From Liolophura sinensis (lineage: Eukaryota; Mollusca; Polyplacophora; Chitonida; Chitonidae), in NCBI RefSeq assembly GCF_032854445.1, contig NC_088302.1, positions 21,957,788 through 22,021,787 on the forward strand: a stretch of DNA of 64,000 nt, given 5' to 3'. The translations under genes were made by a program, and so were the position numbers. The notes beneath the pieces were generated by a model. That model was not told the DNA's origin. It searched no databases and was given only the letters and a program-made list of their open reading frames with translations. Below are positions 36,000-47,999 of this stretch, piece by piece (within the stretch, counting starts at the first letter, position 1; every line of letters begins with the position of its first letter).

Positions 36000-37390
36000 C
36001 GATTATGAATTGACCGGTGTAAAGAAAGGTTTGTAACTCATGTTTAATCAAGATGTTAGCCCACCTTGAAAGAAAGTGTTCACTTCTCTTAATTAGTCAC
36101 CTCACACAAGCAAGTAAATTCCAGGTGTGTTCTAAATATGTGAAAAAAAAAACATTTTAAACCTTTAGCTAAAAAAAACAACAAATCACGCGTAAGCCAA
36201 ACAGCGCCAGTAATGTAGATGCTTTACAAAGGAGACAAGTAGTAAAGAGCTAAGAGAATACAAAAAACAGCAAACATGTGATTGTTTGGAATTCTTCAGA
36301 AAAAACCGTCAGTGCATAAAAAGATATCGAGAAAACACGCCTTTGTTCATTTACGTTCTTGAACACTTGATTTCTAAAACGGGTCTTAAAGGCAAATGGG
36401 TTTCCAGGGCAAGGCCCACAACCAGGTATTAGTGTCATAAAATACCGATCTACTCATGAAGTTCAAGGTAAAATTTAAATTTTAGCTTGCGTAGCAATTG
36501 GGCCATCACATGCATGGTTAATTGATTGGTTGATTGATATATTATTGACTCCGCACCAAAGACTACTTCCTCTATACGATGGTGGTCATTTTGAGTGCCT
36601 GGAGTGCCTACATCAAACAGACATTGGCAAGTAACTAACGGAAGATTTTCAGTCACAGAGTGAGCTTAGTGTGTATGTCATACTGATCAAAAACAAAGGC
36701 ACTTTCCAAGCAATGTGACACGAGTATTGGAGTCAGGTTAATCATAATTTTGAAAATGAAAACGCAAATGAAATCAAGCTGATTAAAAGACTACCATGGT
36801 CAGTTTAGGTGAAGGATGAAATCTTATTCTTAGAGAAACGAAGGCGCAGGCGAAACAGCAATCTAAGGCCTGTGTCATCCGTGATCCATTTTACAAAGCT
36901 GACGCAACGCTGCGTTAAGCACATTGGCAATGACAACGTAAATCTTCGCTATTTGTTGTCATGGAAACTACCCCAGGAGCACTTTACGACGATTAAGTAA
37001 AACGTATCGTGTAAAACTTTTTAACGGTAGTAGAAATTTTGAGCAACAAACAAATAATCTTTTACAAAGCTGATTGTGAATTTTGTTTTAATTAACATGA
37101 AACTTAATTGTAATTACAAATTTGAGCAGAATTATCTGGCGATCCTTGCAGTAAAGTCTGTTGACATAAAACAGAATGTTTTGAATAATTCAACGAACTT
37201 GCAAAGATCTTAATATTTAGTAAATTACCCTGTTATTTGCTTTAAACGTTCTAAGGTTCTCCATTACAAACCCTTTTAATAACTAACAAGTTTTCCATTA
37301 TGTCTTTTTCTTTTTGAGTGAAGAAGGATATTTTAATCTTGGATAATGAGTCAGGAGGTGGCCATTGCCACGGGTTTGGGAAACTGAAAA
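36000..37390. other. No gene seen
   Basis: AT-rich sequence. 36519-36600 (GATTGGTTGATTGATATATT...ATACGATGGTGGTCA) may be a very old RUDI-type tail in minus orientation. Nothing else is nameable. Confidence 0.4.
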
Positions 37391-37394
37391 GCCC

Positions 37395-37515
37395 AGAATA
37401 AACCGTCGATCTTTGGCGAGTAACTAACCAACATTGCCACATGCGACACACAGATATTCACCCTCCGAGTGAGCCAAGTTGGTGAAAGGATTCCAATGAT
37501 CTTCAACTGAGACCA
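37395..37515 (-). repeat. V-SINE relative (family D), internal fragment
   Basis: Plus-strand CTTTGGCGAGTAACTAACCA, CCACATGCGACACACAGATA and GATCTTCAAC match the copy at 8660-8905 (CTTTGGCGAGCTAATAACGA, CCACATGTGACTCACAGATA, GGTCTTCAAC). Head and tail are missing. Confidence 0.65.
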
Positions 37516-37519
37516 CTGG

Positions 37520-40420
37520 AAAGGGCATGTCTCACTGTATATAATACTGAACGCAAATATCATTCTGAGAAGTCAGAAATACTCTTCTAGCCAGCTGTGT
37601 GATTATGCATACTGCATGAATGAGTTACAGAAATTGGAATCTATACGCCATCTGTATATTATGTGTTCATGTATTATTGTATCATGGGTTGTCAACCTGG
37701 CAGCTGTTCATATTAAATACCTGTTTCTCTGGAGACAAACTGGGTCTGTTAATCAGTTTACGCCGCGGTTACTATTGCCTTGTGACATTTTCTTGGCGAT
37801 ACACCAAATGTTCTGTGCAAGGAAATCTAAAAGGCGACTTGGCCGCTCTTACGGCCTTTTATAACCACAGAATAAAGAGATTACTATACGAGTCAGGGAG
37901 TCCAATAGCACGATCGACAGAAGCTAAAGGTTTTTCAAAAATCTAAGCAATGGCAGTGTTTTGTGCACCCAGTGTTCCGGTTACTTAACACGTAAACATG
38001 AACGCAATCTTTGAGGTGGAAATAATGATGTTCAGATTTATGGGCAATAACAAGTAATCGTTTCAATGTATAATAAATGCTGTCATTACTAGTGACAATA
38101 CAAACCCGGATTAGGGTAACTGCAACGACAGAAATAAAGCCCATCAGAAAAAAATTAGCAGTGTGTGTTTTGTAGAACGGCTTTGATCCCTTAATATTGT
38201 ACATCGTACAAAATGCTTGTATATGTATAAATATATACACAGTATTTGACTGAGAAAGAAAGTATGGTGAACACTTGATTTACTTACACGTAATTGTTTT
38301 TTGCTTAACAATATTGACGTATCATTGTACTGCGAACACCAATTTTAACAGCAACTTCATGTATAGGTGATTATTTGATTATGACTTTACAGCACTTTTG
38401 CTGCGAGAAACACTAGTCGATGTTGTTCAGTTTTCAGCACTTTTTACAGTCAAAAGAGAGCTGCTTATCTACAAGAAAATGTTCTATAGCCCAAACAGCA
38501 AGAAATTTTACCTTAAAACGAAAGACAGCACTTTGACTAAAGTTTATGTCCACTGAAATTAAAAAAACCTTAAACAGGCGTTAAATACCTTTTGGATTTT
38601 TTTAAACCCAGTAAAATTTTAGAGAAATTCGTCTTGACACAGCTTCAGCACGTTTTCATTAACGAGAGCAAGGTGGCGTCACCTGTATTATAGCTCTCTT
38701 ACGTCGAAGGTATTTTCCGTATAATAGCCTAAGTAGTAGGCTATGGCAGATAAAAGGTAGTGACTTGGCGATGAAGGCCCAAGTAATAAATATACTTTTC
38801 TAATTAAATTTACATACTGGAAGAATATTTCTTACACTGTCTGAACTGTTGATATAGTAGGCCTACTGTATCATTTACATGGAACTCCAGCGACCCTGTT
38901 TACATAGCTTAACTGCAGATGCATGCCCTAGGTATTCCCTGTTCAGGTCTCCGCCTCTGGAGGGGTGGTGCAAAATTACAGTAAGACTGTTCTACTACTA
39001 GATTCATGCTCAATTCTGAAACAAACGGAAATAATTCTAAGTACCAGTGAGGATGATCTAGGCATTCAACTGTCGCTGGATTTTATGCTTCAGTTTTGTA
39101 GAGGTCGCTTCTAAGATGAGAGTAGTGCTGAAATAGTTATCGCGGATGTCAGAGAAAGCACCTAGACTTGAACACGACGTTTCAATAATTTTACTGTATT
39201 TATAAAAGAAAACAGAGAAAAGCATCCCTTGCATACTAGAAAGACGAAGGAGCAAACTTTCAGACCTGCAGTTTTAATAAATTCAGAGATGAAAATTATA
39301 TCATAAGATTTAATTAATTTTAAGTGTTGTTCGGTGAGATGTTTTCTCATTCCTATAAACCTTCGGCATCCCTAATGAGTTCTGCACTCACTCTGATATT
39401 TGTTATTTAGAAAACAAAAACAACAACAAGTATTTGGGAAGGTGAATCCGGTTTGGGCCGAGACGGTATCTAACATAATTTGTGATACCATCGTTAAATA
39501 TTACACGCCCTGTAAATCAACTGATTTTACGTCTGTGGTGGTCTGTAAATGATACAGACCTGCCCCACCACACTTTGTAAAATGGTGTATATCACTTCAT
39601 GGAGTGAATGGGTAAGGGGTACGCCACAGATTAGGTCGCGCAGTCTGATAGCAACGTGTTTGATTGGATAAAATTCTCAAGACGGCTGCCTAGATTCACA
39701 ACAGCCATTTGCGAGGTATGGTAATTTTATTCTACACGTTAGTTATTCGGTGAAACCTCATAGAATTAATAAAGTATGATACTATTTAGAAAGCTTGAGT
39801 ATCTTGCTTTCGATAGAAATATATTTTAGCCAGGTGCTGTCTTGTCCTTTAAGAAAAGACGGTTTGTTATTACGGTGAGCGGAGATAAGCGTCAGCAAAA
39901 CATGAACCATAGTAACTAATTAGCATAAGTTTGTATGTATTAATGATGTTTAATTCAATGTTATCAGAGGCATATTAATGCACTTTTGATGTAACTCCAT
40001 TGCGTTGTAGTTGAATGTCACTAGCCAAACCTTAGCGAGGCCAATATTCTCCTTTAGCTCAGGGATCGGTGTGTATGTCAGTAATCGACGCTGTATCACA
40101 TTATCTGTGCGTCGCCTGTATCTATAATTCACGAGAGGAATATTTCACTGTTAGTTTCCACGAATGATAAAGTGTCCGAATTTCGCGTCTTGGCACGAGC
40201 CCCGATATAAATCATAGTGGAGCTCAGAGCGGCCTCTCTGAAGTCGACACTCATGGTTTACAGCCGATAGCGGTTAAAAAATATAACAATGTCAGTGCTT
40301 TCTAACCAGTTTATTGTAAAGCGAATGCATATTAATTATTCAGACTGGAAGAGCTGTCTTCAGGGATATGTATGACCGTATAAATCTGTGTACCAATAAG
40401 CCCTAGACATTTATCCTAGA
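37520..40420. other. No gene seen
   Basis: Unique AT-rich sequence. The overlapping frames at 37616-37946 are short, mutually shifted and without motifs. Confidence 0.4.
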
Positions 40421-40423
40421 ACA

Positions 40424-40541
40424 CCAACTACCTGCGGATGGTCCTGAGTTTGCCCGGGCTCTGCTACTTTCCTGCTACCATAATGCTGGCCAGCGTAAAA
40501 GTAAAGAAGTAAAGTGTACAAACTAAATAAATAAATAAAGA
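40424..40541 (+). repeat. RUDI-like V-SINE, 5'-truncated and decayed
   Basis: CCTGCGGATGGTCCTGAGTT, CCATAATGCTGGCCAG and a short AAATA tail; the ATTCTTGAGTACGG segment is lost. Confidence 0.75.
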
Positions 40542-40559
40542 AAGAAATTAATTCATTAA

Positions 40560-41530
40560 TTAATTATGTTAGGATATCACGGGCGGGAAGAGCGTTATTT
40601 CTAACAAGAAAATGACTCTTTCATCACCTCTAGGCAAATTCTTGACATTCACTAATGAAACCATGCAAAGCGATGCTGTTTTCAGTAAATGTTTCCTGGA
40701 CCTGTTAGTGTGGGCGTCTAACAATCGAGAAAGTGCGTGACCATTAGAGAGAAAAAGTGACGCATAAATATCCGAGCGACCATCAACTGTGTCAACTGAA
40801 GACAGTCTTTTTTTCATGACATTTTCAATGCAAGCAAAAATTATGCGCTGCTTGAAAAACGTTTAGCAGGCAATTAATGTCAGGTTTTCTTCCATATATT
40901 TCATGTTTGGCGTTGAATTGTTAAAGCACTAACTGACATTTGTGTCCCAGACAGTCTGACCAAATGAAAGAATAGCCATGACATTGCTGCAAGACTGCTC
41001 AAGAAGCGTAAAGCCATACTCATTCATTGTGAATGGAAACCTTCGCTGGCTGCTAACGATTTACCTTAACTTCTGCATCGTGGGAGAAAGAATTGTAATG
41101 GGATGGTTACGTGCAGATCAAGTACTTAATTAACTGTACATTAAACATGTCACACCAGGAATACAAAGCCTTCGTCGCATTCTTAGATAATGATCGACAC
41201 ATAACGGAGTACTATACGCTCATAAAAAAATCTTTTAATTTTAACAGGAAGCCTGTTGTCTGAATAATGCTAGCATGTATTCTGTCGCTATAAGATAATC
41301 TTCTCTCATATTCAACAAAATACCATTGGTATAAAGTTGTTGTTGCTGCTGTTACAATGCTGTTTAGTGCGTAAATATATTGTGTAAAGGATAATAGCGT
41401 CCATTGTTACGATTATAGTGAACTTCTGAGTTGGGAATGGATCGATGCATTATAAATGACACATACAGACACGGGATGTTTAAAGATCGGAAATATATGC
41501 AAGACGTACAACATGAGGGGTAAAACTAGA
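40560..41530. other. No gene seen
   Basis: An 82-codon minus-strand frame (40569-40817) has no recognisable motif. Otherwise featureless. Confidence 0.4.
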
Positions 41531-41534
41531 AAAG

Positions 41535-41615
41535 CGACGACGGTGTGGTAGTTGGCAAATGGTTACACGTAACCAGTTTATTACGGTCTCTTGTCTATTT
41601 ACCTCAGTTAAGGTT
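41535..41615 (+). repeat. Dispersed repeat, copy 1
   Basis: TAGTTGGCAAATGGTTACAC, GTAACCAGTTTATTACGGTC and TCTTGTCTATTTACCTCAG match the inverted copy at 62881-62949. A short related motif (CACCGGTTACACGTAAC) also occurs in the segmental array at 23413 and 31953. Confidence 0.75.
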
Positions 41616-41666
41616 TTATTATAACTGTAAATGTATAAATAGTATTGCCTTGAACTAGACGGAAAT

Positions 41667-41695
41667 AAGTAAAAGAACGTTACGTTCTTTTACTT
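41667..41695. repeat. Near-perfect 29-bp palindrome
   Basis: AAGTAAAAGAACGT and ACGTTCTTTTACTT are exact inverted repeats of 14 bp around a single T. No transposon ends were found around it. Confidence 0.9.
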
Positions 41696-41904
41696 TCCTG
41701 CAATTTATGAGACGTCACTGGTTTAGAATCACTGAAAACGTGCGTGTTGCCATCGCATTTAATCAACAATAACAGGAAAACAATGCAAAGCGATTTAAAT
41801 AAATTCCCTGTCTAACGAGACGCTCTCAGTCGGGTCAAAAGTGCTGCCTCACTGAAACATATTGGCATGATATAATTTATACAGGTACCGCGCAAAGCAA
41901 GGCT

Positions 41905-42124
41905 CACTGAGTGAAATGTTTAGGTCAACTCACTCTAAAATCTGAGTTATGTCACCAGATCAGCTGAATCAAGGCCCCTGTGAGTTTTCCGACTAACCAA
42001 GTGAGTCAACAACCAAATGAGTTTCATTACTCTGATTTGGTCATCTGACTCACTTTTCTGAGTTGAATTAGCTCAATTGTAACTCAGATTTTGGAGTCAG
42101 CTGACCCAAACTTTTTTTCCGGTG
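41905..42124. mobile_element. MITE-like element with imperfect terminal inverted repeats (220 bp)
   Basis: The left end (CACTGAGTGAAATGTTTAGG, TCAACTCACTCTAAAATCTG, AGTTA) and the reverse complement of the right end (CACCGGAAAAAAAGTTTGGG, TCAGCTGACTCCAAAATCTG, AGTTA) align over about 45 bp without gaps. The interior is full of TGAGTT/AACTCA motifs on both arms. No coding sequence. No clear target-site duplication was seen, so the superfamily is not assigned. Confidence 0.75.
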
Positions 42125-42129
42125 TTTGT

Positions 42130-43090
42130 GGTTGCCGGTAAATGTTGACTGAAATCCTTAACTTCTGTTTTCCTACAATTTAAAAGGGCAGCCCATGCAG
42201 GATTGACCCCGTGTCTTCTTCGAGAGGGCTGTTTCAACTGAAAGACCTCAATAGCACATATAATGCAGACACTAATGCTGTTTTGCGAGTCTGAATTCTT
42301 TCAACATATTAGAAATCTGAACTTCAACCAGGTTCCCGGTGTTGGTTAGGCATAGGTTCGGAGTGGGTATGTATGTCAAGCTGAACACATGAGAACATGT
42401 TTTCGCTTTCACGTTAAAAATGTATTCAGTATTTTTTCTGCTTTCTCATTTCAGGTTATTTACTCATCCGTTTCAATACTTGATGACAAAATGCGTCTCA
42501 ATATGGCTAACTGTTGAAAATGACGTATAGTGCTTTTGCAATATTGTTCTGGACGTGAGTCAGCTGTCAACGTAGAAATTAACGAATTTGCATTTTTCTA
42601 AAATGTTTGCCTGTATCGATCCTTTTATTTATTTGCCATTTTTGTTCTTCTCGTCTCTTTTAATTTGAATTTCAAATAGTTTAGTTAAGAAAAGACAAAT
42701 AAAATTATAAAAAGAGAAACAGAAAGAATTCATAGAAGTGAAATGATAAATGCTATACATTAATAAAAGTAAATTTGTGCATTGCCAGCTTTCGGCCATG
42801 TGTAGTTCCTATGATACCAATTGTTCACATGATCTTCCTGACGGTGTAGATTGTAAATGGAAGCATGAACAGACATTAATCCGTATAAGTGACGGGATAG
42901 TCCAAATGGAGCATGCTGAATTAACACTAAAACTTCTTTCCAGCAGTATTCCTATCACTTGCTGATAAACGTCTTTCAACAAACAGCAGAGCCTAAAATA
43001 AAACTGGTTTCAAGGGGTCGGTTGTTCACTGGTGTATTAAAATCTAGGCTTAAACCTTAATACCAGTCTTGGTCTAATACAATAACTAAT
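42130..43090. other. No gene seen
   Basis: AT-rich unique sequence; a 71-codon plus-strand frame at 42750-42965 has no recognisable motif. Confidence 0.4.
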
Positions 43091-43094
43091 GGGA

Positions 43095-43225
43095 CTTCAC
43101 TTATATGACCGCGGCCAACCATTATTTTGGGAGGAAATCGGACAGAGCCCGGGGGAAACCCACGACAATCCGCAGGTTGCTGCAGAGCTTACCACGTACA
43201 GTAGGAGAGGAAGCCAGCATGAGCT
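43095..43225 (-). repeat. RUDI-like V-SINE, middle part
   Basis: On the minus strand: AGCTCATGCTGGCTTCCTCT, GGATTGTCGTGGGTTTCCCC, CGGCCGC equivalents; head and AAATA tail missing. Confidence 0.8.
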
Positions 43226-43454
43226 CTAATGGCAGGCTAAAGTTAACACCAGGCTCGTCTGCTAATATACTTTTGAAAACAGGGTCCTGTACCAAAGCGT
43301 CTGTCTTGTTAAATCTATTCATATTTTGTTTTCAACTCGCACAAATTCATTGTTTCTAAGAGGGATGGATGTGGTAATACACTGCTTTAATGCTCTAATT
43401 AAGGTGTTTGATTCCGGTCAGATTCACCATACATTTGTCCTCATTTGTAGATGA

Positions 43455-43731
43455 CCTTTTGTGGCCAAAGGGGCTAGCACGCCAGCTCAGCGCGATGACC
43501 CAGGGGCCTCCAACTAATGAGGTCGCTCTCAGTTGAAGTCTCCAGCTCATGCTGGCTTTCTCTCCGGTCGTCCTTGTAAGGTCTTCCAGCAACCTGCGGA
43601 TGGTCGTGGGTTTCCTCCCGGGCTCTGCTCACTTTCCTCCCACCATAATGTTGGCCGAGGTGGTATAACTGACCTGTTCTTGACTAGGCATAAAACACCA
43701 ATCAAATAAATAAATAAATAAATAAATAAAT
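43455..43731 (+). repeat. RUDI-like V-SINE, near full length, diverged head
   Basis: Head partly recognisable (GGGGCTAGCACGCCAGCTCA, GCGATGACCCAGGGGCCTC), followed by CCAGCTCATGCTGGC, the V core (GGATGGTCGTGGGTTTCCTC), and the tail with a long AAATA run. It sits directly against the 40-bp minisatellite. Confidence 0.85.
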
Positions 43732-43748
43732 CTTTTGCAGAGGAATGA

Positions 43749-44020
43749 CACGCAGTTGTGGTTCAGCTTAGCAGTCGATCTGAAAGCTCACGCAGTTGTG
43801 GTTCAGCTAACCAGTCAGTCTGAATGTTCATGCAGTTGTGGTTCAGCTGACCAGTCAATCTGAATGCTCACACAGTTGTGGTTCAGCTGACCAGTTAATC
43901 TGAATGTTCACGCAGTTGTGGTTCAGCTGACCAGTCAATCTGAATGCTCACGCAGTTGTGGTTCAGTTAACCAGTCAGTCTGAATGCTCACGCAGTTGTG
44001 GTTCTGCTCACCAGTCAATC
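43749..44020. repeat. 40-bp minisatellite, 6.8 units
   Basis: Unit CACGCAGTTGTGGTTCAGCT then GACCAGTCAATCTGAATGCT, starting at 43749 and every 40 bases to 43989, where the last unit breaks after CAGTCAATC. Units alternate between GACCAGTCAATC and AACCAGTCAGTC variants, which suggests that higher-order duplication occurred. Confidence 0.97.
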
Positions 44021-44083
44021 ACATAGCACTTATGGTAATTTAGTCTGAACAAACGTTAGTTACCTATGGTGTGCTTCTTTTAA

Positions 44084-44325
44084 CCCATCCGCTTCAGGAG
44101 CGGTCAAACCTGGGTCGAGTCACACCTAAGACTTTAAAAGAAAAAGTTGCAGCTTCCTCGCTTGGCTCGGCAAGGCGTCTCAGTGAAGCAGCACTGGATA
44201 AAAGAGTGGTGGAAATTTGTCCTGCAACAAGGAGGCACGTTACATGCAATCTAAGGATTCCTTCGTCGTCATATGACTGACTTGTTAAGTATGTCGGTAA
44301 AACCCCAAGCACTCACTCACTCCCT
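44084..44325 (+). repeat. tRNA-derived SINE, family B, internally shortened
   Basis: TGGGTCGAGTCACACCTAAG, CCTGCAACAAGGAGGCACGT and GGTAAAACCCCAAGCACTCA match 10344-10692. It lacks the GACACGTATCAGTATAATGG segment and the first part of the head. Confidence 0.85.
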
Positions 44326-44329
44326 ATCA

Positions 44330-45760
44330 AAAATGTCTTTAGTTAGTGACACGTAAGACCACAAACACAACACATTGATATGTTAGACTGCTATATTATA
44401 GTAGGAAAATTGTAATTAAAGTTCTTTTTCTTATTCATAATGTTTGTTAGGCCTGGTTTCGACATTAAGAACTCATTGCCTCGAGTCACGTCATAATTAT
44501 TCACAAACCAGTGATATATGACTGAAAAGATGCAAGATTCGACTATGAAGGTATAATGAACGTTGGATTTGCTCCATGGACCAACAAATTCCTAAATATG
44601 TATAAAAAAGCAGAATAAATGAGGCCTTAGTTATCTCATCAGGGATGCTCAGCAAGAATACGAATAAGAGTTAAAGACATAGCTAGAAAGAAATCATTAC
44701 GTTCAACAGGCTTAGTCATCGATTCCAAAATAGCCAACATTCATATCACGTCCATGAGAAATCTGATTAAAACACCCAAATCAGGAAAGTAAAAGAAATA
44801 AAAAAGATTTGAACGAATACAGCTTGAAGCCAGAGCAACACTTTGAGCAAACGAGTTAGCCAACAGTGTAACTTACAATGATACATAAGGCACAGTTCCG
44901 CATTCATGAAAACATAAGAGCGCTGGTGGGTAATACAAAATCCACTTGAGCTCAATGTCAACAGAAATCCTGGAGGGAATTTGGCATGGAGTTTTTTAAA
45001 ATGTTATACCCAGTATAAACTGACAGCATTGATCGATTAAGGAATCAAGGCATAGTAAACATAAAAAAAGTCATCGGATGATACAAAATCCAAATTCCAA
45101 AGGGATTGTCATACGTTTAGCTTTCGACAAAATCTAACAGCGTATTAAAATGGACGTCCCTCAGAGCGCTGGCTGTGGAACAGTAACATGCAGACTTTTC
45201 AGAGAACAAAAAAAAGTTATGGAACAGTTCTGAGCTGACTAAACATGTGACACCGTTCTAACATCGCATTAGCTGTATACGGCGTTGGGATTTAGGCTTA
45301 GAGCTCACCGAGCTCAAGGGAATTTAGTGGCCTCATCAGATTCAAGGGTAAACCACTGCACAAATGTTTAATTTTTTTTCTGCTTAAGTACATCTACTTG
45401 ATTTATTATGACTTTCTTTTAGACAGACTGTGAAACGACAGCGTACTGTCCAAACGTAACCGCTTTGGCGGACTGACTTGTCCACAAATGCTGCTGATTA
45501 TGTCTAAACTCACTGATTTACTTTGCTAATGATACAAATTATTAGAAAATTTCTCTGTAACATTTTTCGGATTTTAGAAAATAGACTGCAGGTATCCAAA
45601 GTAGCTTTATTTAAAAATGATCTTTTTATTGGGAATGTTGTTTTTCTGCCTTTTCTGTGTTGAATCAGTTGCAGTCTCACGTGATAAATATTTAAATGTC
45701 AACATACCAAATGCAGTTATTTACATTTTTCAGAAGTTTGAAAACCCCTAAATAAAGTTT
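44330..45760. other. No gene seen
   Basis: AT-rich unique sequence with no convincing frame or repeat. Confidence 0.45.
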
Positions 45761-45773
45761 CATCGACAAAATA

Positions 45774-46045
45774 GGGGGCCTCCGTGGCTCAGTCGGTTAG
45801 CGTGCTAGCGCAGCGTAATGACCCGGGAGTCTCTCACCAATGCGGTCGCTGTGAGTTCAAGTCCAGCTCATGCTGGCTTCCTCTCCGACCGTAAGTGGGA
45901 AGGTCTGTCAACAACCTGCGGATGGTCGTGGGTTTCCCCCGGGTTGTGCCCGGTTTCCACCCACCATAATGCTGGCCGCCGTCGTATAAGTTAAATATTC
46001 TTGAGTACGGCGTAAAACACCAATCAAATAAATAAATAAATAAAT
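45774..46045 (+). repeat. RUDI-like V-SINE, full length with perfect 13-bp target-site duplication
   Basis: Complete element: head GCCTCCGTGGCTCAGTCGGT (pol III box A-like), box B-like GTGAGTTCAAGTCCAGC, V core GTGGGTTTCCCCCGGG...CGGTTTCC, and tail CGTAAAACACCAATCAAATA with AAATA repeats. CATCGACAAAATA flanks it at 45761-45773 and 46046-46058. The exact duplication marks a fairly recent LINE-driven insertion. This is the best reference copy in the window. Confidence 0.95.
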
Positions 46046-46300
46046 CATCGACAAAATACGCCAGTCAAACCATCAACCAAGCATTTATTAGCTAGAATAA
46101 TAGAAGTCGAGTTTGACAAGGAAACAATTGGTCTCTGTGTCAGCTATTCAATTCAAAAGCTTTTTTACCCTTGAAATATATTCTCAGTGGCCAGTTGCTC
46201 AATTGTTTGTAAACGTACAAATCATTTTTGTCAAAAGGCCATATTTTAACTGATCTCAGAGGTGAAAGGAGTTTGACTTCGTAGTTCCTGATCTTTATAT

Positions 46301-46654
46301 TTCTTTGCTTATTTGATTGTTGTTTAATGCCATACTCAATCATTTTTCAGTTATACAATGGCGGTAAGTATTATTGGTGCGCACAACAGGAGTAAAATTA
46401 ACTGACGAATTATGCCATATGTGACGTAGCCTAGTGGTAGAAGACAAGTGATTTGCGTTAACGTTACACGAACCTTACAATGTTTCATTTCGGCCAACGA
46501 ACATCGTTGACGGCTTATTGTCACCAAGACACAATGAACAGTGAGAGCGGGGCGTTGCGCATATTTCCTGCCAAATGCTGGATTTGAACCCGCGCCTTCT
46601 GTGTCGAATCGATTGAAAGACATGAACCTTAATCATTCAGCCACAGCTAACGCT
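46301..46654 (-). repeat. tRNA-derived SINE, family E
   Basis: On the minus strand: head AGCTGTGGCTGAATGATTAA with box A, box B GCGGGTTCAAATCCAGC (46578-46594), a unique body, and a RUDI-like tail (CCATTGTATAACTGAAAAAT, GAGTATGGCATTAAACAACA, ATCAAATAAG). The head resembles a type-II (Leu/Ser-like) tRNA with a long variable arm, but it is too altered to be a working tRNA. Confidence 0.75.
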
Positions 46655-46699
46655 CTCCTGTTCTTGATACAGTAATACCTCATGTTATTGAGCGGAAAT

Positions 46700-47435
46700 G
46701 TTGATATTAGTCACATGAAATATAACTGAGGAGAAGTATGACAAGTCATATATATATATATTACTCCGCATGAAAACTGTGCACACGGAAAAGAGATTTT
46801 ATGACAAAAGACCAAAAAATGATTCTTCCTCAGTTTATCTATGGGAGAGATCATCAAGCCTAAATACAAGACCACACCTTTGAAGAAGTTGAATAACTAG
46901 ACCTATGAACATCATACATTGGACTTTAAACTACAACACTGGCTTTTTCTGATCAGACGACAATGTAGATAAAGCTGTTTACGAGTGGGTCTGGTTTACA
47001 ACGAGAAGTTTGTTAGAAGTGTGGTTATTGATGAATTAGCCAAGCGAAAGTAACAACGGAGTTGTAGGTAATGTTCTCATATTAATTATACGTCAACTTA
47101 AAACATAGCTACAACTTATTCCTGATATCAGAATATATTGGCCCTCTCTTGGCAGTCATATAGACTGGAGTGCAAATAAATATTGGGAGAAGGATTTCAT
47201 ACTGCCTGGAGCGACAACTCAATCCTTCGTCAAGGCGAGTTTTCTCCCTTGAAACTACTGTTACAGATCAAACATCTGTCGCTGTGTCTATGCCTACAAA
47301 GGCTATCTGTACAGATTTTCAGGTAATATCAAGTAAATCTTGCAAACTGTAAATGACACCGCTTACCTTTAACCTTATGTGAGCCACATCTTACATGAAA
47401 AGTTCCTATTTATAGCCCAGTAACTAGGCCTATAA
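46700..47435. other. No gene seen
   Basis: Unique AT-rich sequence with a short (TA)n at 46749-46760 and no convincing frame. Confidence 0.4.
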
Positions 47436-47441
47436 AGAAAC

Positions 47442-47758
47442 ATGATTAGAGCGTTCCCCTCGAGTCGGGAAACCTGGAATCAAACACGGACTGGTTATAC
47501 CAAAGACTTTGAAAGTGGTACTTGTTGCTGCCTTGTTTGGCACTCAACACTGAGAGTTTGGAGCAAGGAAACAGAACTGGTTAGTCGGGTGTCAGTATAA
47601 TGTGACTGGGTAGGGTGTCATGTCTGCTGTCTTCAGTCAGCATGATACTTCAGGGGCGGCATGACTTTAGCGGCATGTACTCGCCCTGCCACAAGACACA
47701 GTATATGTACAAGCCTATAATGACTCCTCGTCGTCATATGGCGTTAAACACCAAGCAT
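47442..47758 (+). repeat. tRNA-derived SINE, family C
   Basis: GATTAGAGCGTTCCCCTCGA and CTGGAATCAAACACGG (box B-like), then CAACACTGAGAGTTTGGAGC, CAGTATAATGTGACTGGG, GTGTCATGTCTGCTGTCTTC and tail CATATGGCGTTAAACACCAA. Confidence 0.85.
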
Positions 47759-47770
47759 TCAATTATTTAT

Positions 47771-47990
47771 TCCATGTCGGGAGATCTGAGATCAAATAAT
47801 GGTTCTTGTTGCTTCCTCGTATGACGCTCAGCACTGAGAGGTTTCTTCAGCATGATACTTCAGGGACGGGAGCACTTTAGCGGCAAAGAGTCGCTCTGCC
47901 ACAAAAAGACAAGATATGTCTACGCCTAATTACTCCTGGCCGTCATATGACGGAAAAGTTGTCAAGTATAACGTAAAAGCTCAAACATCT
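47771..47990 (+). repeat. tRNA-derived SINE, family C, shortened, head-to-tail with preceding copy
   Basis: GTCGGGAGATCTGAGATCAA, CGCTCAGCACTGAGAGG, then directly TTCAGCATGATACTTCAGGG and CATATGACGGAAAAGTTGTC. The CAGTATAATGTGACTGG segment is deleted. Confidence 0.8.
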
Positions 47991-47999
47991 ATACATAGA

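Noticed and set aside
43749-44020. CRISPR array
   Set aside because: Units are contiguous 40-bp repeats with no unique spacers, and the genome is animal.
46578-46654. Functional tRNA gene on the minus strand
   Set aside because: Box A and box B are present, but stems do not pair as a tRNA and the sequence continues into a SINE body and tail.
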